A stretch of 64,000 nt of DNA, taken from assembly GCF_004000945.1 (NCBI RefSeq), contig NZ_BIMF01000006.1:186001-250000 (forward strand). Reading direction: 5' to 3'. Position 1 is the stretch's first letter. Every line of letters begins with the position of its first letter. A model generated the notes under the pieces. The model was given only the letters and a program-made list of their open reading frames with translations. It did not search any database and was not told the origin of the DNA. Source of the stretch: Paenibacillus lautus NBRC 15380. Lineage in GTDB: Bacteria; Bacillota; Bacilli; Paenibacillales; Paenibacillaceae. The translations under genes and the position numbers were made by a program. Below, in pieces: positions 54,260-63,080 of the stretch.

Positions 54260-54859
54260 TTATGTTTCCCTTGCTGCCCTGTCCTCCCACTTCTCCCTCA
54301 AAGCTTTCAAGTCCTCAACAAAGAACCTTAGCAAATTGGGCCTTCTTCTTACTGCCAGCGGGTGATAGGTAAAGCCGATCGGTACCCCTTGGAACTCTTG
54401 CCAGCTTCCTCGAAGCTCCTTGACGGTGGCATTCTCCTTCTGCGGGAATAATCCTTCGGCCACGGCATTCCCAAAGCCAAATAGTACTAGCGGCTGCTTC
54501 TGAAGGATCTGCGACTGTAGATGCGGAAGACAGGCCGCTCGGGTTGCAGGTTTATCGTAAGCACGGATTGGCCGGCGTTTCAGCAAATAGGTGACATAAA
54601 CCGTATGTATATCCATACCCGCTTCCCTCATGCCGAGTTGGAGGGTTTCCCGGGTACCGCATAAGAACTCATTTCCTTCCCGGTCCTCCCGGGCTCCCGG
54701 ATTATCCAGGATCATCATCAGCGAGCCTTGCGGATTGCCTTCCCCCCAGATGACGCGATTCCGCTGTTTGAACAGTTCGCAGCGTTCACAATCCTGAATA
54801 CCTTCGGGCGCTTGCTCTTCAGGCAAGATGACACAGGGGTGATCCATTTCCGTAGACAT
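54260..54859 (-). CDS. Uracil-DNA glycosylase superfamily protein (family 4-like)
   Basis: About 199 residues. Four cysteines in family 4 spacing (C-x2-C near 20-23 in DCERCEL, then FLCG and AACLPH) suggest the usual 4Fe-4S cluster. Motif 1 reads LDNPGARED and motif 2 is HPLAVRRRP. These enzymes remove uracil from DNA or act on other deaminated or modified bases. Divergence in motif 1 leaves specificity open. ATG 54859 is preferred because AAGGAAGG precedes it. Confidence 0.82.
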   Translation of the reverse strand: MSTEMDHPCVILPEEQAPEGIQDCERCELFKQRNRVIWGEGNPQGSLMMILDNPGAREDREGNEFLCGTRETLQLGMREAGMDIHTVYVTYLLKRRPIRAYDKPATRAACLPHLQSQILQKQPLVLFGFGNAVAEGLFPQKENATVKELRGSWQEFQGVPIGFTYHPLAVRRRPNLLRFFVEDLKALREKWEDRAARET

Positions 54860-54936
54860 GCCAATCCTTCCTTTCTGTCGCATGCAATGGTTCCATTATG
54901 CCCACCTAAAGCAAAAACTTGCCTTCGCCCCATTCC

Positions 54937-57057
54937 CTAATCCGGCAAGTTTCCAGACCGTGTCCCTACTTCATAAGAAGGAAGCACATGATCGTACATG
55001 AGATGCAGCGTCATGCCGGTAGCCGCATGATCCAGGTTATGGCAGTGGTCCATCCACATCCCCGAGTTATCCGCGATAAAAGCGACCTCATACGATTCGC
55101 CCGGCAAGACGTTTAACGTATCCGTCAGCCATGGCGTCGCTACTTTCTTGCCGTTCTTCTTCAACACGGTCATATGATGCCCGTGCAGATGCATCGGATG
55201 CTCGCCCAAGCTTTTATTCACGAATGTCGTTTTGACCCTGTCGCCTTCTTGGACGACGAAGGTCGGAACCCGGGGATACACCTCCCCGTTGATCGTCCAT
55301 AGAAAATGAAACCTGCCGTTGTAAAATCCCATTTCATTGCCGAGGATCATGTGGAATTCCCTATCGAATTGGCTCGCTGCCTTAACATCGTTCACGACAG
55401 GTTTCCCGTAATCCGATGGGTCAAACTCAGCCGATTCAGCCTGGAAGACCGGCCTCTCCGGAGCGCTCCCGGCATAAAAAACCATTCCCGGATTGCTCTC
55501 GTTCTTGGCATCGCCGAGCTTAAAGAAGACCGGACGGTCCGGCATCGTGAAGACTACGTCGTATCGGCCGCCCGCCCCCAGCCGAAATGCCGTTTCGTCG
55601 GACAGGGGCTGCGGGTCTTGAATCCGTACGCCGTCGATGCTGGCGATTCGGAAATCGGCTCCTTGCAGCAGATATTTCTCCGAAAGATTATGGGCATTGA
55701 TGATTCGCAGCTTCACGATTTTCCCCGGCTTCACCTGCTTCCACTGGAACTCGTCGTGGTTTCCGAATGCTTTTTGATATCCTTGATCGGTCTCCCATCG
55801 ATGGTTAATCATTGTGACCTCTTCATCGTAAACTTCGGTTTCCTGTTTCGGCTCGACGATCAGGGTGCCAAACAGCCCTTTCACCACTTGCTCCGCCGCT
55901 TGCTGATGCGAGTGAAACCAATAGGTCCCTTCCTGCTCGGCCCGAAACTTGTATGTGAACGATTGTCCGGATTTAACGACGTTTTGCGTCATCCCCGGGA
56001 CGCCGTCCATGGCATTCGGTACGTTATAGCCATGCCAATGGATAGTGACGCCGCGATCAATATCCTGATTGACCAGCTTCACTTCAATCATTTCACCTTG
56101 CTTTACTCTAAGCTCGGGAGCGATCTCACCGTTATACGTCCAGGCATCGACGACGGCCCCGGAATCGAGCGTCAACTCCTTCCGTTGCGCCACCAGCTCG
56201 AATGTCCGATCGGCGGGCTGCGAAATGTCGCCTGTCAGAGAAGCTACTTCGACTTGGCTTGAGTCGGCCGAATCGGGTGGATGATGAACGTGATGCTGAT
56301 GATTGGAGCCTCCCGACATCCGGGTAGCCGTGCCGCCTCCCTCATCCATCCAGTCGTGATTCATCATATCGGAGGTTTCCGGCAGCTTGGAGACCTGGAC
56401 ACCCACCAGTACATTACCTACCAGCAGGGCTATAGCTACCATGGCCGTAAGAATGCCTGCAAACGCGAATTTTAATAGCCTGGCAACAAGCCCGCGCCGA
56501 AGCGTTTTCCCCCTCTTCACCTTCATGTACCTTCGATTTGCAAAAATCGCCGGTACAAGCAATAAGAGCACAACCAGCAAGAAGCGATAACCGACCTGAG
56601 ACAGGCCGGGCAGAACCGGTTGGGCAAAGACGGTACTGAAGGCGGAGATGCCGGATGCGAGCGCAGCCGCGAAAAAGGACAGCAATATGGAGGGCTGGGC
56701 CGCGGCTTCCCGTGATGACGGTGTGGGCGATTCTTCGCCGGAATTCCGTAAGCTTTTTAACCGGGGAAGAATTGCTCCCACGATATACAACTGAGGAAGC
56801 AGTGTCAGCGGGACAAGCATCTTGACCGTCCCTTCAACAAACAACCAGCCATCCTTGATAAGCTGGAGGGTGATCGCACCGTACCAAGCGGCGCTCAGTA
56901 CAAGGGCGGTGCCAGTCACCCAGAGCAGGAATGTGCTTCTCTGGTTTAAGCTTCGGCTGGTCTTGGCGTAGGGAAGGCCTGCAGCCGTTATGCCGGCGAT
57001 TCCCCACAACAGGGTCATAGCGATCGTAAGCATGATGCTGAATATGGTTTCGAACAT
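54937..57057 (-). CDS. Membrane-anchored multicopper oxidase
   Basis: About 706 residues. The first 220 contain five to six membrane segments; then a Met/His-rich linker (around MMNHDWMDE and NHQHHVHHPP) that may load copper; then three cupredoxin domains. All four copper motifs are present: HWHG, WFHSH, HPMHLHGH and HCHNLDHAATGM (type 1 Met). Such enzymes oxidise Cu(I), Fe(II), Mn(II) or phenolics using oxygen. ATG 57057 is preferred over GTG 57066 for its AAGGAG spacing. Divergent from an OmpR-type two-component system that is a plausible metal-responsive regulator. Confidence 0.9.
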   Translation of the reverse strand: MFETIFSIMLTIAMTLLWGIAGITAAGLPYAKTSRSLNQRSTFLLWVTGTALVLSAAWYGAITLQLIKDGWLFVEGTVKMLVPLTLLPQLYIVGAILPRLKSLRNSGEESPTPSSREAAAQPSILLSFFAAALASGISAFSTVFAQPVLPGLSQVGYRFLLVVLLLLVPAIFANRRYMKVKRGKTLRRGLVARLLKFAFAGILTAMVAIALLVGNVLVGVQVSKLPETSDMMNHDWMDEGGGTATRMSGGSNHQHHVHHPPDSADSSQVEVASLTGDISQPADRTFELVAQRKELTLDSGAVVDAWTYNGEIAPELRVKQGEMIEVKLVNQDIDRGVTIHWHGYNVPNAMDGVPGMTQNVVKSGQSFTYKFRAEQEGTYWFHSHQQAAEQVVKGLFGTLIVEPKQETEVYDEEVTMINHRWETDQGYQKAFGNHDEFQWKQVKPGKIVKLRIINAHNLSEKYLLQGADFRIASIDGVRIQDPQPLSDETAFRLGAGGRYDVVFTMPDRPVFFKLGDAKNESNPGMVFYAGSAPERPVFQAESAEFDPSDYGKPVVNDVKAASQFDREFHMILGNEMGFYNGRFHFLWTINGEVYPRVPTFVVQEGDRVKTTFVNKSLGEHPMHLHGHHMTVLKKNGKKVATPWLTDTLNVLPGESYEVAFIADNSGMWMDHCHNLDHAATGMTLHLMYDHVLPSYEVGTRSGNLPD

Positions 57058-57278
57058 GGTGTCCACTCCTTGTCACCGGATGCTTCGCCAAGCTGAACTC
57101 TCGGTATCATTTTCTTGATGGATGATCGCAGCTCATGTCTCCATCTGTCAAACGTTATCTTTGATGGCTATATTACCAGCGAAATGTTGCGAACTTATGG
57201 TGAAGGTATTTACAGATTGTGGAGGCAGCCCCTATTCTTTATGTAGTAATCAAAATGGTTAGGTCTGGGAGTGTGGGA

Positions 57279-57977
57279 ATGGGAACCAAGGTGCTGATCG
57301 TTGAGGATGAAACGAAACTTGCGTCGCTCATGGAATCGTATCTTCAAACCGAAGGGTATGATTGTCTGACCGCGATGGACGGCAAAACGGCCCTGCAGCT
57401 GTATACGCAACATAAACCGGATATCGTGATATTGGACTGGATGCTTCCGCAAATGAACGGGCTGGACACCTGCCGGCAGCTCAGACAGTCAGGGTCTCCC
57501 GGCATCATCATGGTTACAGCCAAATCGGAGGAAGCCGACAAAATCATAGGGCTCGAGATGGGGGCGGACGATTATCTGACGAAGCCCTTCAGCTTAAGGG
57601 AGCTTTCTGCACGCATCCGCTCCTTATTGCGACGCATGAACCATCATGGGAATGACGGGGCCGGCAGTGTGCTACGAAGAGGAGATCTGAAGATTGACGA
57701 GGACAGCCTGCAGGTGTTTAAAGGAGGGCAAGAGCTGCATCTTACACCAACCGAATTTAAGCTCTTGCACCTGCTAGCGTCTAAGCCTGGGCGGGTGTAC
57801 AGCCGCATGCAGCTGCTGCGGCATGCTTTTGAGGAGGAGTTTATCGTTGACGAACGGACGGTGGACTCCCATATCAGCAAGCTTCGAAAGAAGATTGACA
57901 AGGGCTCCCCGTCCTCAGACTACATTCAAACGGTGTACGGCTTCGGCTACCGTTTCGGAGCGGCACATGAAAATTAA
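57279..57977 (+). CDS. OmpR/PhoB-family response regulator
   Basis: About 232 residues: receiver domain (phosphoacceptor Asp in VILDWMLPQ near 52, Lys in DYLTKPFS near 101) and a winged-helix DNA-binding domain (about 130-230, ending DYIQTVYGFGYRF). ATG 57279 is chosen because the receiver begins right there (GTKVLIVEDE) and a GGGAGTG lies upstream; a longer frame from 57219 would add 20 unrelated residues. The kinase gene overlaps its 3' end by 11 bp. Confidence 0.9.
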   Translation: MGTKVLIVEDETKLASLMESYLQTEGYDCLTAMDGKTALQLYTQHKPDIVILDWMLPQMNGLDTCRQLRQSGSPGIIMVTAKSEEADKIIGLEMGADDYLTKPFSLRELSARIRSLLRRMNHHGNDGAGSVLRRGDLKIDEDSLQVFKGGQELHLTPTEFKLLHLLASKPGRVYSRMQLLRHAFEEEFIVDERTVDSHISKLRKKIDKGSPSSDYIQTVYGFGYRFGAAHEN

Positions 57978-59298
57978 AACCAGGCTGACTCTGTCGATGG
58001 GCGTTTTGATCGTATTTATTATGCTTGTTCTGCTTGCGGTCACGCATGTGCAGTTTTATATCACCCGCGATTTGGCCTATCTTGAGGAGAAGGAAGCTTT
58101 TGAATCCTTGAGGAAGGAGTTTGAACAATATTACCGAAGTAACGGGAATTCTTGGGAAAATATTCGGAGCGCAAGATTTGAATCTGCCGCACCCTTCGTC
58201 GAGATCGTGTTATCCGCGGAGGGACAAATCTTGTATCAGCAAGGAGAACTAAGCGCAGATGAGCTTCGCAGTGACGGCTACATGCTGGCGCTTGATCAGG
58301 GGGACCAGAGGATCGGCAGATTGTACGTGATGAACGAGCAGCAGTACAAGATCCACGAGTTCAAAACCATGTGGTACGGGATGCTGCCCAATATCGGCAT
58401 CGCTTCGCTGCTGTTCACCGGCATTGCCGCGCTGCTGACAATCTTGTTGTTGTCGTGGAGGCTGACAAGCCCGATCCGCAAAATCATCAACGGCATCAAG
58501 ACTATCAAACAAGGAGGCACCCCCGCAGTCTTTCCCGAGCACAGGAAGGATGAATTCGGCGCGATTTCCAGGGCTCTCCGCGAGATGAACGATTCGCTGG
58601 CTGAGGCGGAGCGCACCCGAAAGCAGCTGATGTCCGACGTCACCCATGAATTGAAAACGCCGCTGATGATTATCCAAGGGGAATTGGAGCTGGCTCACGA
58701 GACGGGGGCGCCCATGACTGCCGACAAGCAAGCCTCGATTCTCGATGAAGTATTGCGGCTATCGCGTTTGGTTCATGATGTGCTGGACTTGTCCAGGCTT
58801 GAAGCCGGCATGACAGAGCTGCAACCTAAAGAGGAGAACCTGGTTGCGCTGCTGGAAGACTTGCTGGCGAAAACCCGGTTTATGGCCGAGGATAAAGAAA
58901 TCCAGCTGTCCCTGCATGCCGAAGATGAGGTTATCCTCGTCTCGGTGGAGAAATTCCGCATTCTTCAGGCACTGTACAACATTCTAACGAATGCCGTGTA
59001 CTATACGAATACCGGCGGGCAAATCCGCATCCATGCGGAAACGGTACACCTGCCCGATCGACAGCAGCAATATGCCCGAATCCGAATTGAGGACAATGGA
59101 GCTGGCATCTCCGAGGAGGATCTGCCCCATATCTTCGACCGATTCTATCGGGCGGACCATTCCAGAGCTCGTCCCGGCGGCGGAACCGGGCTGGGGCTTG
59201 CGATTGCACAACATAACATCCTTGCTCATCAGGGCTTAGTTGAGGTGGAAAGCGGGGTCGGCGAGGGTTCGGTGTTCACGATCTACTTGCCTGTGTGA
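57967..59298 (+). CDS. Sensor histidine kinase (HAMP, HisKA)
   Basis: About 443 residues. Two membrane segments (about 8-28 and 143-165) bracket a roughly 110-residue extracellular sensor. HAMP follows, then HisKA with SDVTHELKTPL (His near 224) and an ATPase with LYNILTNAVYYT, IEDNGAGI and GTGLGLAI. ATG 57967 starts inside the regulator gene, showing tight coupling. The sensor domain has no obvious His/Met-rich metal site, so a copper signal is only suggested by the divergent multicopper oxidase. Confidence 0.9.
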   Translation: MKIKTRLTLSMGVLIVFIMLVLLAVTHVQFYITRDLAYLEEKEAFESLRKEFEQYYRSNGNSWENIRSARFESAAPFVEIVLSAEGQILYQQGELSADELRSDGYMLALDQGDQRIGRLYVMNEQQYKIHEFKTMWYGMLPNIGIASLLFTGIAALLTILLLSWRLTSPIRKIINGIKTIKQGGTPAVFPEHRKDEFGAISRALREMNDSLAEAERTRKQLMSDVTHELKTPLMIIQGELELAHETGAPMTADKQASILDEVLRLSRLVHDVLDLSRLEAGMTELQPKEENLVALLEDLLAKTRFMAEDKEIQLSLHAEDEVILVSVEKFRILQALYNILTNAVYYTNTGGQIRIHAETVHLPDRQQQYARIRIEDNGAGISEEDLPHIFDRFYRADHSRARPGGGTGLGLAIAQHNILAHQGLVEVESGVGEGSVFTIYLPV

Positions 59299-59311
59299 TG
59301 TATGGAGTCAA

Positions 59312-59333
59312 GAGGGCCGGTTCCCCGGCCCTC
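59312..59333 (+). terminator. Hairpin after the two-component genes
   Basis: Perfect GAGGGCCGG/CCGGCCCTC stem with a four-base loop. The T tract is weak and comes later (ATTTTG). Confidence 0.5.
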
Positions 59334-59399
59334 AATGATGATTTTGTAGGCTCGCTGCAGTCTCTAGCGTTCCGCTTAAGTTAACGGATACCTATCGGC

Positions 59400-59442
59400 A
59401 AAAAAAGCGAAAGGAGCTAGCGGTAACCAGCCCCTTTCGCTT
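59400..59442 (-). terminator. Terminator of the AAC(3)-like gene
   Basis: AAGCGAAAGG/CCTTTCGCTT outer stem with AGCT/AGC inner pairing; seven T follow on the minus strand. Confidence 0.82.
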
Positions 59443-59507
59443 GTTGCACTTATGTATGAAGCCCTTATACCCTACACTTGGCCACTCAGTCCCTGCCGTC
59501 TTTTCGA

Positions 59508-60284
59508 TCAATCGCTGTTGACTGAATGACCCAAGGGATGATTATCCGAGAACAAATCCCGATTGTGCTTGAGCATTTCCGTTATGACATCCGCCACCGC
59601 GGCTGCATCGCATACGCGGACAACGGCATCGCCAAGATGCCCCTTATGCATCGCGCCCCGACTTTCCAGGACCTCATCGACTTTCCAAAAATGCTCCGAC
59701 CACGACAACCCGCAATGTCTGCGTGAAGGTACGGGGATTTCCGTCCCATCCGGTAACACCGTGTACAGCTTCTCATGGCCATCCGTTAACCTGCCCGGTA
59801 TGTCCACCCACTCCTCGACGCCATGAATAAAGGTGTTGCGCTTTAAATCGACACCCACTAACAAAATCGTCGCCTTGCGGTCAAGCAGCTTGCCCCAAGC
59901 GGAGCCCCTAGCGCATGGCGTATCAAAACGATGATCGTCACTTGTGAACTCTTTGGAATCCCGACCTAATGCTGCCACGGAATGCGTGGGGTGCAGCGAA
60001 CGCACCACATCCGGGCGTTTTCGAAAAAGCTCCGGCAGGACTCCGACACAGGATGGGGATTGGTCCACGTAAAATCTTGGATTATCCGCATTGATATAAG
60101 ACCACGTGTGGGTGGGCAGCACCAGCAGCCCCTCTTTCATATACGCTGTCAGCGCATCGAGGACCGTGTCCGCGCCGCCTTCGACCAGCCCCATACTCTT
60201 CATGGAAGAATGGACCAACAGCGTCCCTTTGCCGTCAATGCCCAGCTGCTCTAATTGCTTCATTAAGCTTTCCCATGTGTGCAT
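59508..60284 (-). CDS. Aminoglycoside N(3)-acetyltransferase family protein
   Basis: About 258 residues of the AAC(3)/YokD family, acetyl-CoA-dependent N-acetyltransferases. Family blocks: LLVHSSMKSMGLVEGGADTV near the start, LVLPTHTW, SLHPTHSVAALG with the catalytic His region, and DTPCARGSAWGKL. The C-terminal third is standard. Many chromosomal members in Bacillales do not give aminoglycoside resistance, so the physiological substrate is unknown. ATG 60284 is preferred over 60326 because GGAGGAGAAG lies just upstream. It lies 45 bp after the small gene at 60329 and is probably co-transcribed. Confidence 0.88.
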   Translation of the reverse strand: MHTWESLMKQLEQLGIDGKGTLLVHSSMKSMGLVEGGADTVLDALTAYMKEGLLVLPTHTWSYINADNPRFYVDQSPSCVGVLPELFRKRPDVVRSLHPTHSVAALGRDSKEFTSDDHRFDTPCARGSAWGKLLDRKATILLVGVDLKRNTFIHGVEEWVDIPGRLTDGHEKLYTVLPDGTEIPVPSRRHCGLSWSEHFWKVDEVLESRGAMHKGHLGDAVVRVCDAAAVADVITEMLKHNRDLFSDNHPLGHSVNSD

Positions 60285-60328
60285 ATTCTTCTCCTCCTGG
60301 GCCAGGATATCAAAACTGGCTGTCAATA

Positions 60329-60715
60329 TTATTTTTCGATGATTTCCCAGTGCAGTTCGGCGGATGTATCGGTTAATAATTGCTGAAGCGCAGATTCAAC
60401 AAGCTCAAGGCTTACGATGTACTGCTGAGGAAACTCACAGGCTTGGCCGCCTACTGTTATCTCAACAAAGTCGTCTTCTTCCTTCTGCGAACCGAGAAGG
60501 TTGTGAATGGCCGTGCTTGTCTCCACTGTCACAATGAACTCGTGACTGCCGCCGCCGATCATGATCATGTTATCTATATGCTGAATGCTGACCTGACTGC
60601 GTGTGGAGCCATCCATCTGTCGGATGACGTCCAGGCACTTCTCCAGCGATGCTTGAGCATGTTCGACCGTGTTCGCCACAGCTCCTTGCCGCTGTTCCTC
60701 GTAAATGGTGATCAC
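60329..60715 (-). CDS. Hypothetical protein, possibly immunity-like
   Basis: A 128-residue acidic soluble protein starting with GTG (AAAGGAG nine bases upstream). The core has the strand-turn pattern IDNMIMIGGGSHEFIVTVE followed by EEDDFVEITVGGQ, which faintly recalls Imm1-type immunity proteins. I am not confident of a family. No toxin gene is nearby. It leads directly into the AAC(3)-like gene. Confidence 0.6.
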   Translation of the reverse strand: MITIYEEQRQGAVANTVEHAQASLEKCLDVIRQMDGSTRSQVSIQHIDNMIMIGGGSHEFIVTVETSTAIHNLLGSQKEEDDFVEITVGGQACEFPQQYIVSLELVESALQQLLTDTSAELHWEIIEK

Positions 60716-60806
60716 CGATCAACACTCCTTTAATTAGGCTTTTATTGAAGATACGTCCATGATATAGAGTGCTGGGAATACTTGCAATGTTCCTATGTCT
60801 AACCGA

Positions 60807-61010
60807 TTACAGATACCTTCTTCTATACATCAAGGTAATTTGATCCGCTATGTATTCAGCGCTGTATTCGGTACCATCCTTAATCCACCACATAATTATC
60901 CCCAGAAGGGATGATGCAACAATATCAACGGAGGCAACAACACTTGTGGAATTTAGGTTTCTTGCCTCTCTACGTTTTTCAATTGTGTTTTTCAACAGGG
61001 CAGCAAAAAA
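60807..61010 (-). pseudogene. C-terminal remnant of a TetR/AcrR regulator
   Basis: About 65 codons with the ligand-binding-domain ending of TetR proteins: FFAALLKNTIEKRREARN, then VASSLLGIIMWWIKDGTEYS and YIADQITLMYRRR. The DNA-binding half is absent; upstream sequence is already the terminator of the TMEM175 gene. No start codon with a ribosome site. Best read as a truncated gene. Confidence 0.6.
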
Positions 61011-61045
61011 GAGAAAGCCATAGTGGCCCACTCTATAAACCAAAA

Positions 61046-61089
61046 AAAACTCTTCGAAGCCCGCCCGTATTCGAGAATCGAAGAGTTTT
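61046..61089 (-). terminator. Terminator of the TMEM175 gene
   Basis: AAAACTCTTCG and CGAAGAGTTTT stem, with further inner pairing and flanking A and T runs. Confidence 0.82.
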
Positions 61090-61091
61090 TC

Positions 61092-61670
61092 TTAGTGGCT
61101 TCTCAAAGCGTGCTCGATTCGCTTATCCGGCATGAACCAGATTACGGCAACAAGTACAAAAAAGAAACCGGATATCCAAACACTCACATAAGCGGTCAAG
61201 GCCGCAGTCAAGTAGAGTAAAGGAGATAGTTTCCCCTTCCAGTCTTTTCCTATCGCTCCGACGAATGAGGAATCGCCGGAATGCTGGTTCATAATCATGC
61301 GCTGAAGCAGCCAATACGAGAACGCCGCTAGCAATAGAATAATCCCGTACAGCGCCGTTGGAGTAGGTGCAAAATGGCTTTCCCCCATCCAAGCTGTCGT
61401 GAACGGCACAAGGGATAGCCAGAATAAGAGCAGCAAGTTGAGCCACATCAACCGTCCATTCATCGTTCGAACCATATGCAGCAGATGATGATGATTGTTC
61501 CAGTAGATGCCGACATATACGAAACTGAAAATATAACTAATAATTTTTGGTCCAAGTTCAACTAGCGCATGCCAGTCATGGCCTTCCGGCACTTTGAATT
61601 CCAGCACCATGATCGTAATAATAATGGCCAAAACGCCATCGCTGAATGCTTCCATCCGATTTGCTTTCAA
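61092..61670 (-). CDS. TMEM175 family potassium channel protein
   Basis: A 192-residue membrane protein with six predicted helices and the family signature RMEAFSDGVLAIIITIMVLE at residues 5-24 (the FSDG filter-helix motif). Bacterial TMEM175 forms tetrameric, weakly selective potassium channels. The start is TTG 61670 with AAAGGTGAG upstream. Monocistronic, with its own terminator overlapping the stop. Confidence 0.9.
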   Translation of the reverse strand: MKANRMEAFSDGVLAIIITIMVLEFKVPEGHDWHALVELGPKIISYIFSFVYVGIYWNNHHHLLHMVRTMNGRLMWLNLLLLFWLSLVPFTTAWMGESHFAPTPTALYGIILLLAAFSYWLLQRMIMNQHSGDSSFVGAIGKDWKGKLSPLLYLTAALTAYVSVWISGFFFVLVAVIWFMPDKRIEHALRSH

Positions 61671-61878
61671 AGCGTCTCACCTTTTCCCCTCGCATCATAT
61701 GTCTCTTATTCCATTATAGAGATCGTTTGTCCTGAGTCTACCTACTTTTCACCTGAATTTTGGGTTTGACCTTGCAAGGTTAGAAATGTGTAAAATTTTT
61801 CTCGTTAGCATCTGTAACACCTCTATTTCGCTTTTAGTTTTTCAAGGTTTTGCTGGTGAAACCCCTTCGCACTATCGA
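61671..61878. other. Intergenic region without visible gene
   Basis: About 210 bp between the TMEM175 start and the terminator of the GC-rich hydrolase. It should hold the TMEM175 promoter; nothing distinctive seen. Confidence 0.4.
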
Positions 61879-61915
61879 CGAAAAATGCGAAAGGAGCTGC
61901 TGCGGCAGCTCCTTC
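61879..61915 (-). terminator. Terminator downstream of the GC-rich hydrolase gene
   Basis: AAGGAGCTGC/GCAGCTCCTT stem with a four-base loop; the minus strand continues TCGCATTTTTCG. It lies 85 bp past the hydrolase stop. Confidence 0.7.
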
Positions 61916-61999
61916 GTTATTTTCATAGAAATATTTATACTACCATGAGGGCAAGTAGGCATTGTCGTGGCTGTCGGGTCGTTACCGCCCGTCAGACCC

Positions 62000-62920
62000 T
62001 TACTTGGACTCAATACGCCCCAACGGGATGGCGCTCTCTTCCAGAGCCGCACGAGATGCCGGCCAGCTGGAATCGTCGAGGTCGAGCGCGTTGCGAAGGT
62101 AGGCCAACGTGAGTCGCTGGATCAGGGCAACTCGTTCGGGGCTCTCGTCCGTCGTCTCCGCGACGCTGTAACCGGAGATCCCGCCGAGCGAGTGCTCTGC
62201 CCCGAAGAGGGTGAGCAGGCTCTTGCTGCCCGGGCTCAGGAAGTACGGGTCGGTGAACCAGTCGGGCCCCCGAGTGGACAGTTGAGAGTGATCATGGTCC
62301 CCTGCTACCACGAGGGTCGGCGTGCTCATCTCCGCGAAGCTCGGGTTCATGAAGGGGAAGTGCTCTGCCGCGAACGGACTCAAGTCAGCTCCACCCTTGC
62401 CAGTCGTGGCAAACAGCACGCCCGCCTTGATCCGCGAGTCGGACATGTCCTCTCCCGGCTCGCCGTGGTTATCGAGGACTCGCGCGCCGAGCAGCATGCT
62501 CACCGTTTGGCCTCCCCAGGAGTGTCCGGCCGCGGCGATGCGACTCCGATCGAGGCGCCCACTGAGACCGGGAACGGAAGCTTCAATAAGATCAAGCTGG
62601 TCGAGGATGCGCTTCAGGTCCTCGACTCGGAAACGCCAGATCCGTGGCGTACGGGGATCGTCAGAAGGAAGGTTCAGCGTCCTCGAGTCGAGATGAGTGG
62701 GTTGAATGACCACGAAGCCGTGAGCAGCCCAGTAGTCGACTAACGGGCCGTAGCCGTCCAACGACCAGCCATAGCCGTGCGAGAAAACTATAATAGGCAA
62801 TTCACTCCCAACCGCGGGCGCGGACACTCGCACTTGCAGATTCTCACCACGATCTGGGGCTGGTAGCACTACCGGCTTCACCGAGACGACTGGACTAGGC
62901 GAACTAATGTTGATTTTCAT
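62000..62920 (-). CDS. Alpha/beta hydrolase (dienelactone hydrolase/chlorophyllase-like), GC-rich
   Basis: A 306-residue soluble hydrolase. The oxyanion strand IIVFSHGYGW, nucleophile GHSWGG (about 158-163) and LVVAGDHDHSQ with the acidic and His region match the large dienelactone hydrolase/polyester hydrolase group. No signal peptide. The codons are strikingly GC-rich in third position compared with all neighbours, which suggests transfer from a high-GC organism such as an actinomycete. Divergent from a MarR regulator through a two-operator promoter, so it is probably an inducible detoxification or ester-cleaving enzyme. Confidence 0.85.
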   Translation of the reverse strand: MKINISSPSPVVSVKPVVLPAPDRGENLQVRVSAPAVGSELPIIVFSHGYGWSLDGYGPLVDYWAAHGFVVIQPTHLDSRTLNLPSDDPRTPRIWRFRVEDLKRILDQLDLIEASVPGLSGRLDRSRIAAAGHSWGGQTVSMLLGARVLDNHGEPGEDMSDSRIKAGVLFATTGKGGADLSPFAAEHFPFMNPSFAEMSTPTLVVAGDHDHSQLSTRGPDWFTDPYFLSPGSKSLLTLFGAEHSLGGISGYSVAETTDESPERVALIQRLTLAYLRNALDLDDSSWPASRAALEESAIPLGRIESK

Positions 62921-63004
62921 AATAAATGTTCCTTTCTTGAAGAAAGATTAGCCAAACCGTTTCTGGAAGGAAGCGGTCAAGCAGGTTCCCTGAAATAAAC
63001 CGGG

Positions 63005-63074
63005 ACCATAGGTTGACGCGTCAACTAGAATCAACTGTAGCATATTGTGGTTGACACGTCAACCGTGCTATGAT
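63005..63074. promoter_or_regulatory. Mirrored divergent promoters with two MarR operators
   Basis: Rightward: TTGTGG (63045-63050), 18 bp, TATGAT (63069-63074). Leftward: TTGATT (63034-63029), 18 bp, TATGGT (63010-63005). Each spacer contains one operator, GGTTGAC-AC-GTCAACC (63049-63064) and GGTTGAC-GC-GTCAACT (63011-63026). One MarR dimer per promoter could block both directions. Confidence 0.75.
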
Positions 63075-63080
63075 GTTCCT

